NCBI GenBank assembly: GCA_964510535.1
Contig: CAZECG010000007.1
Location: forward strand, 37,237-101,236
DNA length: 64,000 nt
DNA from: JAJPXC01 sp964510535
GTDB taxonomy: Bacteria; Bacteroidota; Bacteroidia; Bacteroidales; Muribaculaceae
Reading direction: 5' to 3'
This document shows positions 1 to 9,400 of this stretch, in pieces. The translations under genes and the position numbers were made by a program. Numbering within the stretch: the stretch's first letter is position 1; the number at the start of each line of letters is the position of its first letter. Under the pieces are notes generated by a model, which saw only the letters and a program-made list of their open reading frames with translations, had not been told where the DNA came from and did no database searches.

Positions 1-123
1 ACTTTCAGGATAGACTATGGCATCATCAGTGATTGTGTTTTTTAACGACAGAATTGAAGGTGCCGCGGCACCGGCTATTGTCATCGCCGAAAACAACAGG
101 GAGAAGATTGTTTTTTTTGTCAT
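1..123 (-). CDS. MltD-like lytic transglycosylase, N-terminal fragment (cut by window edge)
   Basis: The reverse strand from 123 to 1 encodes 41 codons: an ATG, a short basic start (MTKK), a hydrophobic signal-peptide core (IFSLLFSAMTIAGAAA), then a mature start ending D-A-I-V-Y-P-E-S at the window edge. A signal peptide followed by a VYPES-type segment is what I recall of Bacteroidales membrane-bound murein lytic transglycosylases, and these often lie downstream of parA-parB-DUF5683, as here. The start lies 25 nt downstream of the DUF5683 stop, so it is probably the last cistron seen of the par operon. No catalytic domain lies inside the window, so the family is inferred from position and the short N-terminus. 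Confidence 0.6.
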   Translation of the reverse strand, partial: MTKKTIFSLLFSAMTIAGAAAPSILSLKNTITDDAIVYPES

Positions 124-148
124 TGCGGTTTTATGCGGATTTACAAGG

Positions 149-1009
149 TTAAAAGTTTATGGCCCACTGCAGACCGACAGAAGGAAAACGGTTGCGCCCA
201 TCCTGAATTACGGCCGGGGCCACATCCATCGACAAATCAGTCGAGATGTCGAAATGAGAGAGCGACGCATCTACATAGGCATCAATCATAGCCAAGAAAT
301 AGACCCCAATCATACAGATGATACACAGGTCACGGTTGCGGCGGTAAAAATCTTTGCGTGATTTAAGGGTATTGGTCAACCATGTCTTATCGAGATCTTC
401 CTCCTTTGTTGTCGATGGGAAGAAATCCATATAGCTTTTAGTCGATGGGTCATTATCGAGTATATCATTATACGCCCGGGTATAATCTTTGAGCACTCCG
501 TTGTTCCAATTTGCGGCGTATCCGAGTCCGAGATAGCCACCAACAATGATGGGGAGTTTCCAATACCGACGGTTATATATCTGACCTAAACCTGGAAGCA
601 GTGCCGAGAGCCATACCGCGCGAGTGGGATCGGGATTAAACACCACTTCGCGTTCCTCCCATTCCGGCCGTTCTTTAACCGCGGACAACACTGTATCCGG
701 AACAAAAGCCTCTCTGTTTACCACTGCCACTGTGTCAACTGGGGTTATAACCACCGAATCGGCGGGAGTGACCCGCAACTCATCCTCCACCACTACCGAC
801 GGAGCGGTCAAGGGAGCGCCAATCGGAATGGAATCGGGCAACTGGGTCAGTGATGCGGATCGCAGACCACCATGCTTAACCGGCGAAGGTGTTAGGGTTG
901 TTGAAAAAAGGTTAAAAGGGAACAACAGCGCGAATATCATCACGCCGATGACGGTATTTGTCAACAGGTCGGTTATTGTAGCTGTACTTTTTCGCCTTTT
1001 CAATTTCAT
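149..1009 (-). CDS. DUF5683 family membrane protein
   Basis: A 286-residue protein with an N-terminal membrane segment (about residues 16-38). A low-complexity Pro/Val/Asp-rich linker follows (about 40-125), then a C-terminal half with the DUF5683 signature: a W-L-S-A-L-L-P-G-L-G-Q-I-Y-N start near 133, a second hydrophobic stretch (about 150-170) and a third near 230-250 (ICMIGVYFLAMIDAYVD). The function of the family is unknown; in Bacteroidales it commonly sits directly after parB, as here (69-nt gap). It is likely an inner-membrane protein co-transcribed with parAB and the downstream transglycosylase, which would tie partition genes to envelope genes, but only by position. Confidence 0.8.
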   Translation of the reverse strand: MKLKRRKSTATITDLLTNTVIGVMIFALLFPFNLFSTTLTPSPVKHGGLRSASLTQLPDSIPIGAPLTAPSVVVEDELRVTPADSVVITPVDTVAVVNREAFVPDTVLSAVKERPEWEEREVVFNPDPTRAVWLSALLPGLGQIYNRRYWKLPIIVGGYLGLGYAANWNNGVLKDYTRAYNDILDNDPSTKSYMDFFPSTTKEEDLDKTWLTNTLKSRKDFYRRNRDLCIICMIGVYFLAMIDAYVDASLSHFDISTDLSMDVAPAVIQDGRNRFPSVGLQWAINF

Positions 1010-1078
1010 TAAACAACACTCTGACTACAAGCACATTATCGAGGCAATAACATTAAAATCGCCCCGTAATGCTTATCA

Positions 1079-1969
1079 TCAAGATTCCTCCTGACTTTTT
1101 ATCGTGTCAAAGATAGTGATTAATTTGGCAAGTTCATCCTCATTCTTGAACGGAAATGTTATTTTTCCTTTACCGTTATGGTCGCATGAAAACTGCACCT
1201 GCGTTTTAAACGCAGCCGACAGATGCTTTTTTAACAAATCATAATCATGATTCACGTTCTTGCCGACGCGAACCCGCCGCGAACCCGCAACCTCGCCGCG
1301 CTGATACACCTTGGCGAGTTCTTCAACTTTTCTCACCGAAAGGCCTTGCTTGACAATTTCATTGTATAGCTTTAATTGCAAGGTTGGATCATCAATCGAC
1401 AACAAAGCCCTGGCATGACCCATATCCACAAGCTTGTCGCGCAAACCGAGCTGAACCTCAGCCGGAAGTTTAAGCAAACGCAAGAAATTGGCTACTGTCG
1501 CGCGTTTTTTCCCTATGCGCTCGCTCAACCGTTCCTGGGTCAGATTATATTGGTCTATCAGCTTCTTGAAAGTAAGAGCGATTTCTATGGCATTGAGGTC
1601 CTCACGCTGTATATTCTCGATAAGGGCCATCTCGGTCAGCTCGCTATCGTTGGCGGTACGGATGTAAGCCGGAACGGATTTCAAACCGGCCCTGATAGCC
1701 GCACGGTAACGGCGTTCGCCCGCTATAATCTGATAATTGTTTGGGCCGGTCTTTCGCAACGACAATGGCTGTATGATGCCAAGTTCACGAATTGACGTGG
1801 CAAGCTCGTCCAAAGCCGCCTCGTCAAAGGTCGTACGCGGTTGATCGGGATTAGGGGATATTAGCCCTATCTCTATTTCATTTATTGCCGATGAGCCGCG
1901 GGCGGGTACGTCGTCCATCGAGATGAGCGAGTCGAGGCCGCGGCCGAGTGCGTTGCGCTTTATTGCCAT
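1079..1969 (-). CDS. parB: Chromosome-partitioning protein ParB (Spo0J)
   Basis: ParB loads on parS sites near the origin, forms CTP-dependent clamps and works with ParA in segregation. The protein begins AIKRNALGRGLDSLI, the usual N-terminal ParA-stimulating motif. The ParB/Sulfiredoxin CTPase fold follows, with ENIQREDLNAIE and the arginine-rich GERRYRAA segment, then the helix-turn-helix around TQERLSERIGKKRATVANFLRLL and a C-terminal dimer domain. I chose the ATG at 1969 (296 aa); an in-frame ATG at 2014 would add 15 unconserved residues and reach to within 7 nt of the parA stop. It lies directly downstream of parA. No palindromic parS was found by eye in this window. Confidence 0.95.
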   Translation of the reverse strand: MAIKRNALGRGLDSLISMDDVPARGSSAINEIEIGLISPNPDQPRTTFDEAALDELATSIRELGIIQPLSLRKTGPNNYQIIAGERRYRAAIRAGLKSVPAYIRTANDSELTEMALIENIQREDLNAIEIALTFKKLIDQYNLTQERLSERIGKKRATVANFLRLLKLPAEVQLGLRDKLVDMGHARALLSIDDPTLQLKLYNEIVKQGLSVRKVEELAKVYQRGEVAGSRRVRVGKNVNHDYDLLKKHLSAAFKTQVQFSCDHNGKGKITFPFKNEDELAKLITIFDTIKSQEES

Positions 1970-2020
1970 AGTTTTTTCTGTTTTAAGGTTAGATGTGTGC
2001 TTGTGTGACATCATGCGCTG

Positions 2021-2794
2021 TCACACACGATGCCGTTGTCTCGATATTATCTCTTTCGCAAGCATGACGTGACTTGTGGCCCCTCGGCTTTCCGGGTCAT
2101 ATAAGAGTGCCGGCAAGCCGTGGCTCGGAGCCTCACTGAGACGTATGTTACGCGGTATGACCGTATTGAAAACCATCTCCCCGAAGTGTCCTTTCAGCTC
2201 TTCGTAAATCTGATTGGCAAGGCGCAGTCGGGCATCGTACATCGTCAACAGGAATCCCTCTATCTCAAGGTCGGGATTAAGGCGGGATTTGATTATGCGT
2301 ATAGTATTGAGCAGCTTACTGATTCCCTCGAGTGCGAAATACTCAGCCTGCACGGGAATAATCACAGAATTGGCAGCTGTCAGAGCGTTGACCGTTATGA
2401 GCCCCAGAGATGGGGAACAGTCGATTAGAATGAAGTCATATTCTTCAGCTACCGGCACGAGCAGTCGTGACAACACGCGTTCACGGTCATCTTTATTGAC
2501 AAGTTCAAGCTCGGCACCAGCGAGGTCTATGCGGGAGCCTATAAGGTCAAGCCCGTCGACACACGTCGGCACTTGCGAGCCGGAAAGAGGATAGTCATCG
2601 ACAAGGCACTCATATATCGACGATGTCATCGACCTGGGGTCGATGCCATAGCCCGATGTGGCGTTGGCCTGGGGATCGGCATCAATAATCAGCACGCGCT
2701 TCCCATTCGATGCCAACGACGCACCGAGGTTTATGGTTGTGGTCGTTTTTCCGACCCCTCCTTTTTGGTTAGCTATTGCAATAATTTTTCCCAT
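2021..2794 (-). CDS. parA: Chromosome-partitioning ATPase ParA (Soj)
   Basis: Deviant Walker-A ATPase that drives ParB-parS complexes over the nucleoid. The deviant P-loop KGGVGKTTT lies at about residues 11-19, with a following DADPQANAT (Walker A') and FILIDCSPSLGLI (Walker B). The start is the ATG at 2794 (MGKIIAIANQ, 257 aa); an upstream in-frame start at 2827 adds an unconserved tail. It is the first gene of a minus-strand operon parA-parB-DUF5683-transglycosylase. A TTACTTTG box at 2832-2825 resembles a -7 element, but I see no matching -33 TTTG at the right spacing. Confidence 0.96.
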   Translation of the reverse strand: MGKIIAIANQKGGVGKTTTTINLGASLASNGKRVLIIDADPQANATSGYGIDPRSMTSSIYECLVDDYPLSGSQVPTCVDGLDLIGSRIDLAGAELELVNKDDRERVLSRLLVPVAEEYDFILIDCSPSLGLITVNALTAANSVIIPVQAEYFALEGISKLLNTIRIIKSRLNPDLEIEGFLLTMYDARLRLANQIYEELKGHFGEMVFNTVIPRNIRLSEAPSHGLPALLYDPESRGATSHVMLAKEIISRQRHRV

Positions 2795-3046
2795 AGTTAC
2801 TTTACAGTGAATATTTCTGCAACGCAAAGTAAATTATTTTTGCCAACAATACGGTTCACTTTTTTATCCAACTTGCGTTAATTGTTGATAACTCACACTT
2901 TTTGTTCATAACTGCAAGCAGCTCCACTTATCATTGACACATTCGTTCTCGGCATCTGAGATTGGCATCATGAAAAAAAATGAACGCAACAAAGACAGTT
3001 GCTGATTTTTTAGCGAACTTATAGATAGCTTTATAAACATTTTGGC

Positions 3047-3054
3047 TATTTTTG
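3047..3054 (+). promoter_or_regulatory. -7 promoter element upstream of aroE
   Basis: TATTTTTG fits the Bacteroidota TANNTTTG -7 consensus and lies 32 nt before the aroE ATG. No clear TTTG is found 19-21 nt further upstream, so the promoter is called from one box only. Confidence 0.45.
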
Positions 3055-3086
3055 CGTGAAATTATTAATCCTTGCTACAATTGTCA

Positions 3087-3848
3087 ATGAATCAGAAGCC
3101 CGAAAAAAAATATGGACTCATCGGATTCCCACTCGCGCATTCTTTTTCTCAAAACTTTTTCAATAAAAAATTTGAGGCCGAGGGGATTGATGCTCGTTAC
3201 ATAAACTTTGAGATTCCCGACATAGGTGATTTCATGGAGGTTATCAGTGAGAACCCCGACCTTTGCGGACTGAACGTAACAATCCCTTACAAAGAGCAGA
3301 TTATCCCGTATATGGATGAGATGGCTCCTGATGCCGCCGAAATCGGAGCAGTGAATGTAATTAAGTTCATAAGAGGCAAAGGTGACACTTTGAAGTTCAA
3401 AGGCTATAATTCCGACATCATCGGTTTTTGCGACTCGCTGAAACCTATGCTGAAACCTTATCACAAAAAAGCACTTGTGCTTGGCACCGGCGGCGCAGCC
3501 AAAGCGGTGACACAGGGATTGATTAATCTCGGGGTGGAGCCCACCTACGTCTCACGCACGAAACACGAGGGTATGTTAACCTACGACGAGCTTACTCCCG
3601 AAGTGATGGCGACCCATTATGTGATTGTCAACACAACGCCCCTCGGCATGTACCCCCTCACCGACAAATGCCCCGACATCCCTTATGCGCTCCTGACATC
3701 CCAGCATCTTTGCTATGATCTGCTTTATAACCCCGACGTGACACTGTTCATGAAAAAAGCGCGTGAAAAAGGCGCTGAGATCAAAAACGGGTTAGAGATG
3801 CTCCTGTTACAAGCCTTTGCCGCCTGGAACATATGGAACAACAAATAA
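3087..3848 (+). CDS. aroE: Shikimate dehydrogenase
   Basis: NADPH-dependent reduction of 3-dehydroshikimate to shikimate in aromatic amino-acid synthesis. The substrate-binding N-domain shows GLIGFPLAHSFS and NVTIPYKEQIIPYMD, holding the conserved catalytic Lys. The Rossmann part has VLGTGGAAKAV, then NTTPLGMYP and a C-terminal GLEMLLLQA helix. The start is the ATG at 3087 (253 aa), which begins just before the conserved KKYGLIGFPL; a TTG at 3072 is possible but adds only five residues. It stands alone, divergent from parA, with about 290 nt of intergenic DNA holding its promoter. Confidence 0.95.
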   Translation: MNQKPEKKYGLIGFPLAHSFSQNFFNKKFEAEGIDARYINFEIPDIGDFMEVISENPDLCGLNVTIPYKEQIIPYMDEMAPDAAEIGAVNVIKFIRGKGDTLKFKGYNSDIIGFCDSLKPMLKPYHKKALVLGTGGAAKAVTQGLINLGVEPTYVSRTKHEGMLTYDELTPEVMATHYVIVNTTPLGMYPLTDKCPDIPYALLTSQHLCYDLLYNPDVTLFMKKAREKGAEIKNGLEMLLLQAFAAWNIWNNK

Positions 3849-3949
3849 ACAAATTCAAACTATTCAAATAATTTGCGCCGTAGACCCGTGGCCAAAGCCG
3901 CTAAAACAACTTATATCCCGATTGCGGCTGTCGCTTGCCCCCATTAAAC

Positions 3950-5977
3950 ATGAAACCACCTCTCTCTTACGTCCCACTTTTGCCCGTTGCCATATCATAT
4001 GCCTCGGGCATAGTTTTATTTCGATACATCGAGTGGTGGTATCTTCCGATTCCTTTTGCAATAGCATTAACCGCAATTATTTTTAAGCGGCGTATTATGG
4101 CGTTGCTCCTTATGTTTCTCACATTGGGCGGCATCGACATGGCTCTTAACCTCCCGACGAAACCAGCGATGTATGGATATGGGCGATTCAGCGGTGTGGT
4201 AGAAGAATGTGGCGAGGGAGACAGCACGCGCTCCCTGATCATAAAGATTAACTCGGTCGCGGACTCCGCCGGCAACCACATCCCGTCGCCCCCCTTCATC
4301 TGTCAGGCAGTAACCCCATCTATGCTGCCACCAATCGAATATGGCGACATCGTCACATTTGATGGGCGGCTTACTCCTCCCGATGCGACAGCCGACTTGC
4401 CTGATGAGTTCGACATGAACAGCTATTACTTTTCAAAAGGGATAACCGCCTATACGTTCTTGCCTCCTGACAACATCAAAGTCAAAGGCATGGAAACAAG
4501 CATAGCCCCTACCCTATCCCGATGGCGTTCCAAATTAAGCGACATGGTGATGCAGTCGCAACTCGACGACTCGACTTCGGGTTTCCTCTGCGCTGTTATG
4601 TTCGGCGAAAAGCGACAAATCTCCCCGGAAATCCGTCTGACATTTACCACAGCAGGGCTGGCCCATGCGCTTGCGCTTAGCGGTATGCACGTCGCCATAA
4701 TAGCGATGATTGCATCCATCGCGCTTTTCCCGATAACCTTACTCTCTCCCCGCTGGCTATCATCACTAATTATCATCGTGATTCTTTGGATATATGCGAT
4801 TATGACCGGATGCTCGCCCCCGACCATTCGAGCGACAATTATGGCAACCCTTGTAATCGGCTCACACCTTTTACAGCGCAGTCATAGCAGCGGGAACGCC
4901 TTGTGTGCGGCGGCTGTCATAATTCTTGTCATATGGCCAAAATCACTGTTTGAAGTCGGATTCCAACTATCGTTCATGGCCGTCGCCGCCATACTCTTAT
5001 TCAGCAACTGGGTTAATCGGCTCGGCATTCGGTCGCGGGTGCTACGCAATGCCATGTCGCTCATCGGTGTTCCGGTTTCGGCTGTCTTAGGCACCACAGT
5101 CCCTCTACTGTTCTATTTCCACTCTTTCCAGACTTACTTTCTTCTATCCAACATCCCGGTGACGTTTCTGCTACCGTTGTTTATGGGCGGAGGGATTGCG
5201 GTGATGCTCTGCGATGCGTTGGCGGGCGGCACTCCGGAGTGGATTATCTCTACCGTCGACACTCTCTACCGCACGATTGACGCGGTAGCTCACACCGTGG
5301 CAGCTATGCCGGGAGCATCTGTCACAGGGATTTACATTTCATGGGAGACTGCTTTATCGGCCTGCCTCGCACTTGCATTCGCAGGATGTTGGTACTGCTT
5401 CAAACGCAAGGTTTGGGGGTATCTCGCGCTATCAGCTACACTCATGACTGTCGCCACAATCCTTTCAATTAAATCAGATTTCCCTGAAAATGAATATTTC
5501 ATAACTCGCAACAACTTCCACACCGACATAATAGACCGGCGTAATGATACAGCTTGGTTTATAACCACAGCTGCAGAAGCTGACCGTGATGATTTATTAA
5601 ACCGAGCCAATTACCGTTACAGAGATTACTTGGGCCGACGAGGACTGCCTCCACTAAAGCTGGTAGCCGCTCCCGGTGAACTGCGGCTTGGCAATGACAG
5701 ATGGATAGTGTTGCATGACAACAAGCCCCACACCATTCCCACCAGACCCGATTATCTTCTGATATGCCGCGGATTCAGCGGTGACGCAGTAAAAACCGCC
5801 CATACCATATTGCCCGACACGGTAGTGCTGAGCAGCGACCTTCACCCCCACCGAAGACAGCGTTACATCAACGAGCTAAAGCGTGCCGGCATGCCGACGA
5901 AATCGCTCGATGACAGACCTATACACCGGATATACCATCATCCCTCAGGGAGCGTTGCAAAAGACATAGCGAAATAA
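3950..5977 (+). CDS. ComEC/Rec2-family membrane channel protein
   Basis: Predicted inner-membrane channel for single-stranded DNA uptake. The 675-residue protein has an N-terminal cluster of membrane helices, a DUF4131-type soluble segment (about residues 60-190), then the competence domain with LALSGMHVAI and GCSPPTIRATIMA and about eight further helices to residue 500. The C-terminal 170 residues should be the metallo-beta-lactamase nuclease-like domain, but I see no HxHxDH motif; they look like a degenerate remnant. I chose the ATG at 3950 over the TTG at 3935. The last 40 nt overlap the convergent FolK-like gene. Whether natural transformation is its role here cannot be told from sequence. 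Confidence 0.88.
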   Translation: MKPPLSYVPLLPVAISYASGIVLFRYIEWWYLPIPFAIALTAIIFKRRIMALLLMFLTLGGIDMALNLPTKPAMYGYGRFSGVVEECGEGDSTRSLIIKINSVADSAGNHIPSPPFICQAVTPSMLPPIEYGDIVTFDGRLTPPDATADLPDEFDMNSYYFSKGITAYTFLPPDNIKVKGMETSIAPTLSRWRSKLSDMVMQSQLDDSTSGFLCAVMFGEKRQISPEIRLTFTTAGLAHALALSGMHVAIIAMIASIALFPITLLSPRWLSSLIIIVILWIYAIMTGCSPPTIRATIMATLVIGSHLLQRSHSSGNALCAAAVIILVIWPKSLFEVGFQLSFMAVAAILLFSNWVNRLGIRSRVLRNAMSLIGVPVSAVLGTTVPLLFYFHSFQTYFLLSNIPVTFLLPLFMGGGIAVMLCDALAGGTPEWIISTVDTLYRTIDAVAHTVAAMPGASVTGIYISWETALSACLALAFAGCWYCFKRKVWGYLALSATLMTVATILSIKSDFPENEYFITRNNFHTDIIDRRNDTAWFITTAAEADRDDLLNRANYRYRDYLGRRGLPPLKLVAAPGELRLGNDRWIVLHDNKPHTIPTRPDYLLICRGFSGDAVKTAHTILPDTVVLSSDLHPHRRQRYINELKRAGMPTKSLDDRPIHRIYHHPSGSVAKDIAK

Positions 5978-6318
5978 TCGCTCGCTGCGTCTCGAGGTTT
6001 CAACACATCCTTTCCCCATATCACTATGTCGATATCAATCTCCACCACCCCTGTCAATTTAGACTCAGCGGTGCGACCCAATTCCTTTTCAATGGACTTT
6101 GTCAGCTCAGTGAAATCGGCCAATGAGCGGTCGGTAAAACCGCGACAAACGGCGTTTAGATACGGTGCGGATTTACCGGTTGCATCCGGTGACTCCATCG
6201 CCTGTGAACACCGGAAACAGTCGAGCATTCCGGAAAGTCTGAGCATGACCGCTTCAACCAGAGTCTCTCGCAAGCTATGGTTGCTTCCAACGAGTATAAC
6301 AACTTCAGTCTTATCCAT
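5938..6318 (-). CDS. Short FolK-like (HPPK-related) protein
   Basis: The 126-residue protein begins DKTEVVILVGSN, matching the glycine-serine-asparagine N-terminus of 6-hydroxymethyl-dihydropterin pyrophosphokinase. Its middle (KSAPYLNAVCRG) matches the usual Y-x-N-x-V motif. Near the C-terminus GVVEIDIDIVIWGKDVL resembles the end of the HPPK signature, but the preceding Arg-Trp-Gly-Pro-Arg loop that contacts pterin and ATP is replaced. It is also shorter than typical enzymes (about 150-170 aa). The ATG at 6318 removes 13 unlikely N-terminal residues. It is convergent with and overlaps comEC by 40 nt. It may be a divergent FolK or a paralog with another role. Confidence 0.65.
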   Translation of the reverse strand: MDKTEVVILVGSNHSLRETLVEAVMLRLSGMLDCFRCSQAMESPDATGKSAPYLNAVCRGFTDRSLADFTELTKSIEKELGRTAESKLTGVVEIDIDIVIWGKDVLKPRDAASDYFAMSFATLPEG

Positions 6319-6388
6319 ATCGCCGACAAAATTACACCTTATGAGCGAACTAACCAAGGCTTGGATTGTGGGAAAGCGAGAAAATGAC

Positions 6389-6396
6389 TAACTTCG
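6389..6396 (+). promoter_or_regulatory. -7-like element before tamB
   Basis: TAACTTCG, a one-base variant of TANNTTTG, lies 17 nt before the tamB ATG. The same octamer occurs before tsaD (42309) and the nDsbD-like gene (58033). No clear -33 box was seen. Confidence 0.4.
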
Positions 6397-6413
6397 CACG
6401 ATAGTTTGACCCG

Positions 6414-9400
6414 ATGAGACTCGCATATAAAATATTCAGGGTGCTAATCGTGAGTGCTCTCGTGCTTGCGGTGATGATTCCGATGCTGATTTACATCACA
6501 GTGTCGCTGCCTCCCGTACAAGACAAAATGCGTGCAATCACCGAGAAAGAGCTATCGACGCTCTTGGGGACAAAGGTATCGATAGGCAACCTGAACATCA
6601 CACCGGTCAACAACGTATCTCTTAGCGATGTCGCCATAGCCGACTGCAACGGCGACACAGCGTTATACGCCAAACAAATTGCTGCCGGACTGGATATGCG
6701 ACAGTTGCTTATAAAGAATCGCATATCGGTTTCTTATGCCGTAGTCAGAGGGTTAAAAGCTCACATAAGCCGCGACAGCACCAACACACCGCTCAACATC
6801 CAGAACATCATCGACGCTCTAAAGCCAAAGGACAAGAACAAGCCACCCACACAGTTTGATTTCACCGCCAACACCATTATCTTGCGCCAATGGGATTTGA
6901 CTTACGATGTCAAATCAGAGCCAAAACTCATCGACCGTTTTGACCCCAACCACATATCTATAACCAATCTTCGCGCGGACATTCAGATGCCGATTATAAA
7001 AAACGAAGACGTCGCCATCGACCTCAGACGGCTTGCCTTTGAGGAACAAAGCGGACTGACTGTCACCAATCTCACCGGATTGTTTCACGTAAGCGGCAAA
7101 GGGATTTCTACCCGGGAGGTAGTGGTCGAGATGCCTGCGACAAGGATAGCGATAGGAGACCAAAGCATTGCCTGCGACAGATTTGACAACTTAAAAAGCC
7201 TGCTCTCCACTATGCCACTACCGCTCAAAATAGTCAATGGCAGCTACATCACGCCAAGCGATATGACGGCATTCATCCCCGCGTTGACCCACTTCGACTC
7301 CACCCTAAATCTCGACATAGACGCACAAGTCTCTATGAAACGCATCGACCTCTACCGATGCAGAATCGGCGACCCCGAACAAGTCACATATCTCGACATC
7401 GAGGGATTCGCAAAAAACATCTTGAATCGCGACAGTCTCTCAATCACGGTGCCACAATTCACCATGAAAGCCTCCGGCCCCGACATTGCCGTGATTGCCG
7501 ATGCGTTCACGACAGTAACGCCAACCGCTAAGACCAATCTGCAACAAATGGGACAGATTAACGTCAACGGAACTCTCGACGGGACCCTCGGCAACCTCTC
7601 AGCATCAATTGAAGCATCAGCCGACCAAGGTGACTTGACAATCGATGCTGACTATAGCGACAACAAGTCGGGGCGCAAACAGGTCGCCGCCAACATCTCA
7701 ACATCCGGAATAAAACTCGGAGAGATCCTCAACCGCAGCGACATCGGGTCAATTGCGGCATCAATCACCGTCGAAGCCACATTCAACGGAAAGCGACGGG
7801 CTGTCGATTTGGATGCCGATGTCAGTTCATTCTCATTCCGGGGATACAATTACGAATCAATCAGCCTTGTATCGTCACTTGTCGATGATGTAGCTGAAAT
7901 CGAGTTGACGGTCAATGACCCGGCGGCAGGCGTATCTATCGCCGGAAACGTTGACATCGGCAAGAAGCAACCGGGGGTCAGTCTGTCAGCCTTTGTAAAC
8001 GGCCTTGACCTTTCGCACCTTAACCTTTGGGATAAATATCCGGGGTACAAACTCAATGCCGAGCTAAACGCCGACATCAACGGCAACTCACTTGAAAACG
8101 CCGACGGTTACATCACCATCAAAGACATCAGCTTTCTGAACAGCGAAAACAGCGGGCTCACAATCGATGATATAACCCTGAACGCCCACAACAACGACAA
8201 CCCCAAGCGCATGGAGCTGTCATCTGACTTCACCGACTGCACAATTACAGGCCAATATCATTTCGCCACCGTATGGCCACAGCTCAAGGAGATATTAACC
8301 CACTCATTCCCGGTCTTTGTCGAGAACCAGCAACCGGAAGCAATCAACCGACGAATACCGTTGATAATACCCGACAATGATTTTTCTTTCACCGCGACAC
8401 TCAAAGAAAACACCGAACTGGCCAAACTTGGCAAACTACCGTTCACCATCCTTGCGCCAGTTGAGATACAAGGCTCAGTCAACCACTCCACTCAGCAACT
8501 CGAACTGAACGTCGACGCACCATACATACAGCAAAAAGACAAACTCATCGAAAACAGTGCCGTTTACGCCAATATCGACGGCACAGGCAACAAATGCGAC
8601 CTTTATGTGACAACCCAAATTCCGACTAAAAACGGCGCCATGCCACTTGTCCTGGAATGTCATGGGAATGAAAACCGACTTGATACCCGGTTAAACTGGG
8701 AGATTGACCGCAAAAGAGCATACAAAGGAGATGTAAGCCTGTCGGCACTCCTGTCAAGAAATGTCGACCGACAGCTTATCGCCGAAATTGACGTGAACGA
8801 AAGCAGGCTCGTGTTCAACGACAGCGTCTGGACGGTCCACCCGTCAAAGATTTTTTACCGCCCGAAAGATATCGAAGTTATTGATTTCAATGTCAGCCGA
8901 GCCAACCAACACGTCAAAATTAACGGATACGCATCACAAAACGAGAACGAGCGAATGACCGTGGAGCTGCTAAACGTAAACCTCGATTATATTTTTGAAT
9001 CACTCGGGCTCGACAACGTGATGATTGGCGGCGACGCCACTGGCACTATTGTGGCTGCGGGAGCTTTCTCGCCACAACCCCGACTGCAAACCGACAACCT
9101 CACCGTAACCGACATCAGTTACAACAAAGCCGTTCTCGGAAACGCCGACATACAAAGCCATTGGGACAACAATCGCAAGGCAGTCAACATTGACGCTCTG
9201 ATTTCTCAGCCAAACGATGCCACGTCACATATCTACGGCGACATATTCGCTCTCAACGACTCGCTCGATATGCACTTCGACGCTGACCGAGTAGATGTCA
9301 GATTCATGACCCCGTTCATGGCGGCATTCGCTTCCGACATCAGCGGCTGCGCTTCTGGGAAAGCCAGGCTGTGGGGCAACTTCAAATACATCGACTTTGA

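Noticed and set aside
7081..7096. Half-palindrome TGTTTCACGT resembling a parS half-site
   Set aside because: Lies in the tamB coding region and lacks the second half (AAGCGG instead of GAAACA); no full parS palindrome was found by eye.
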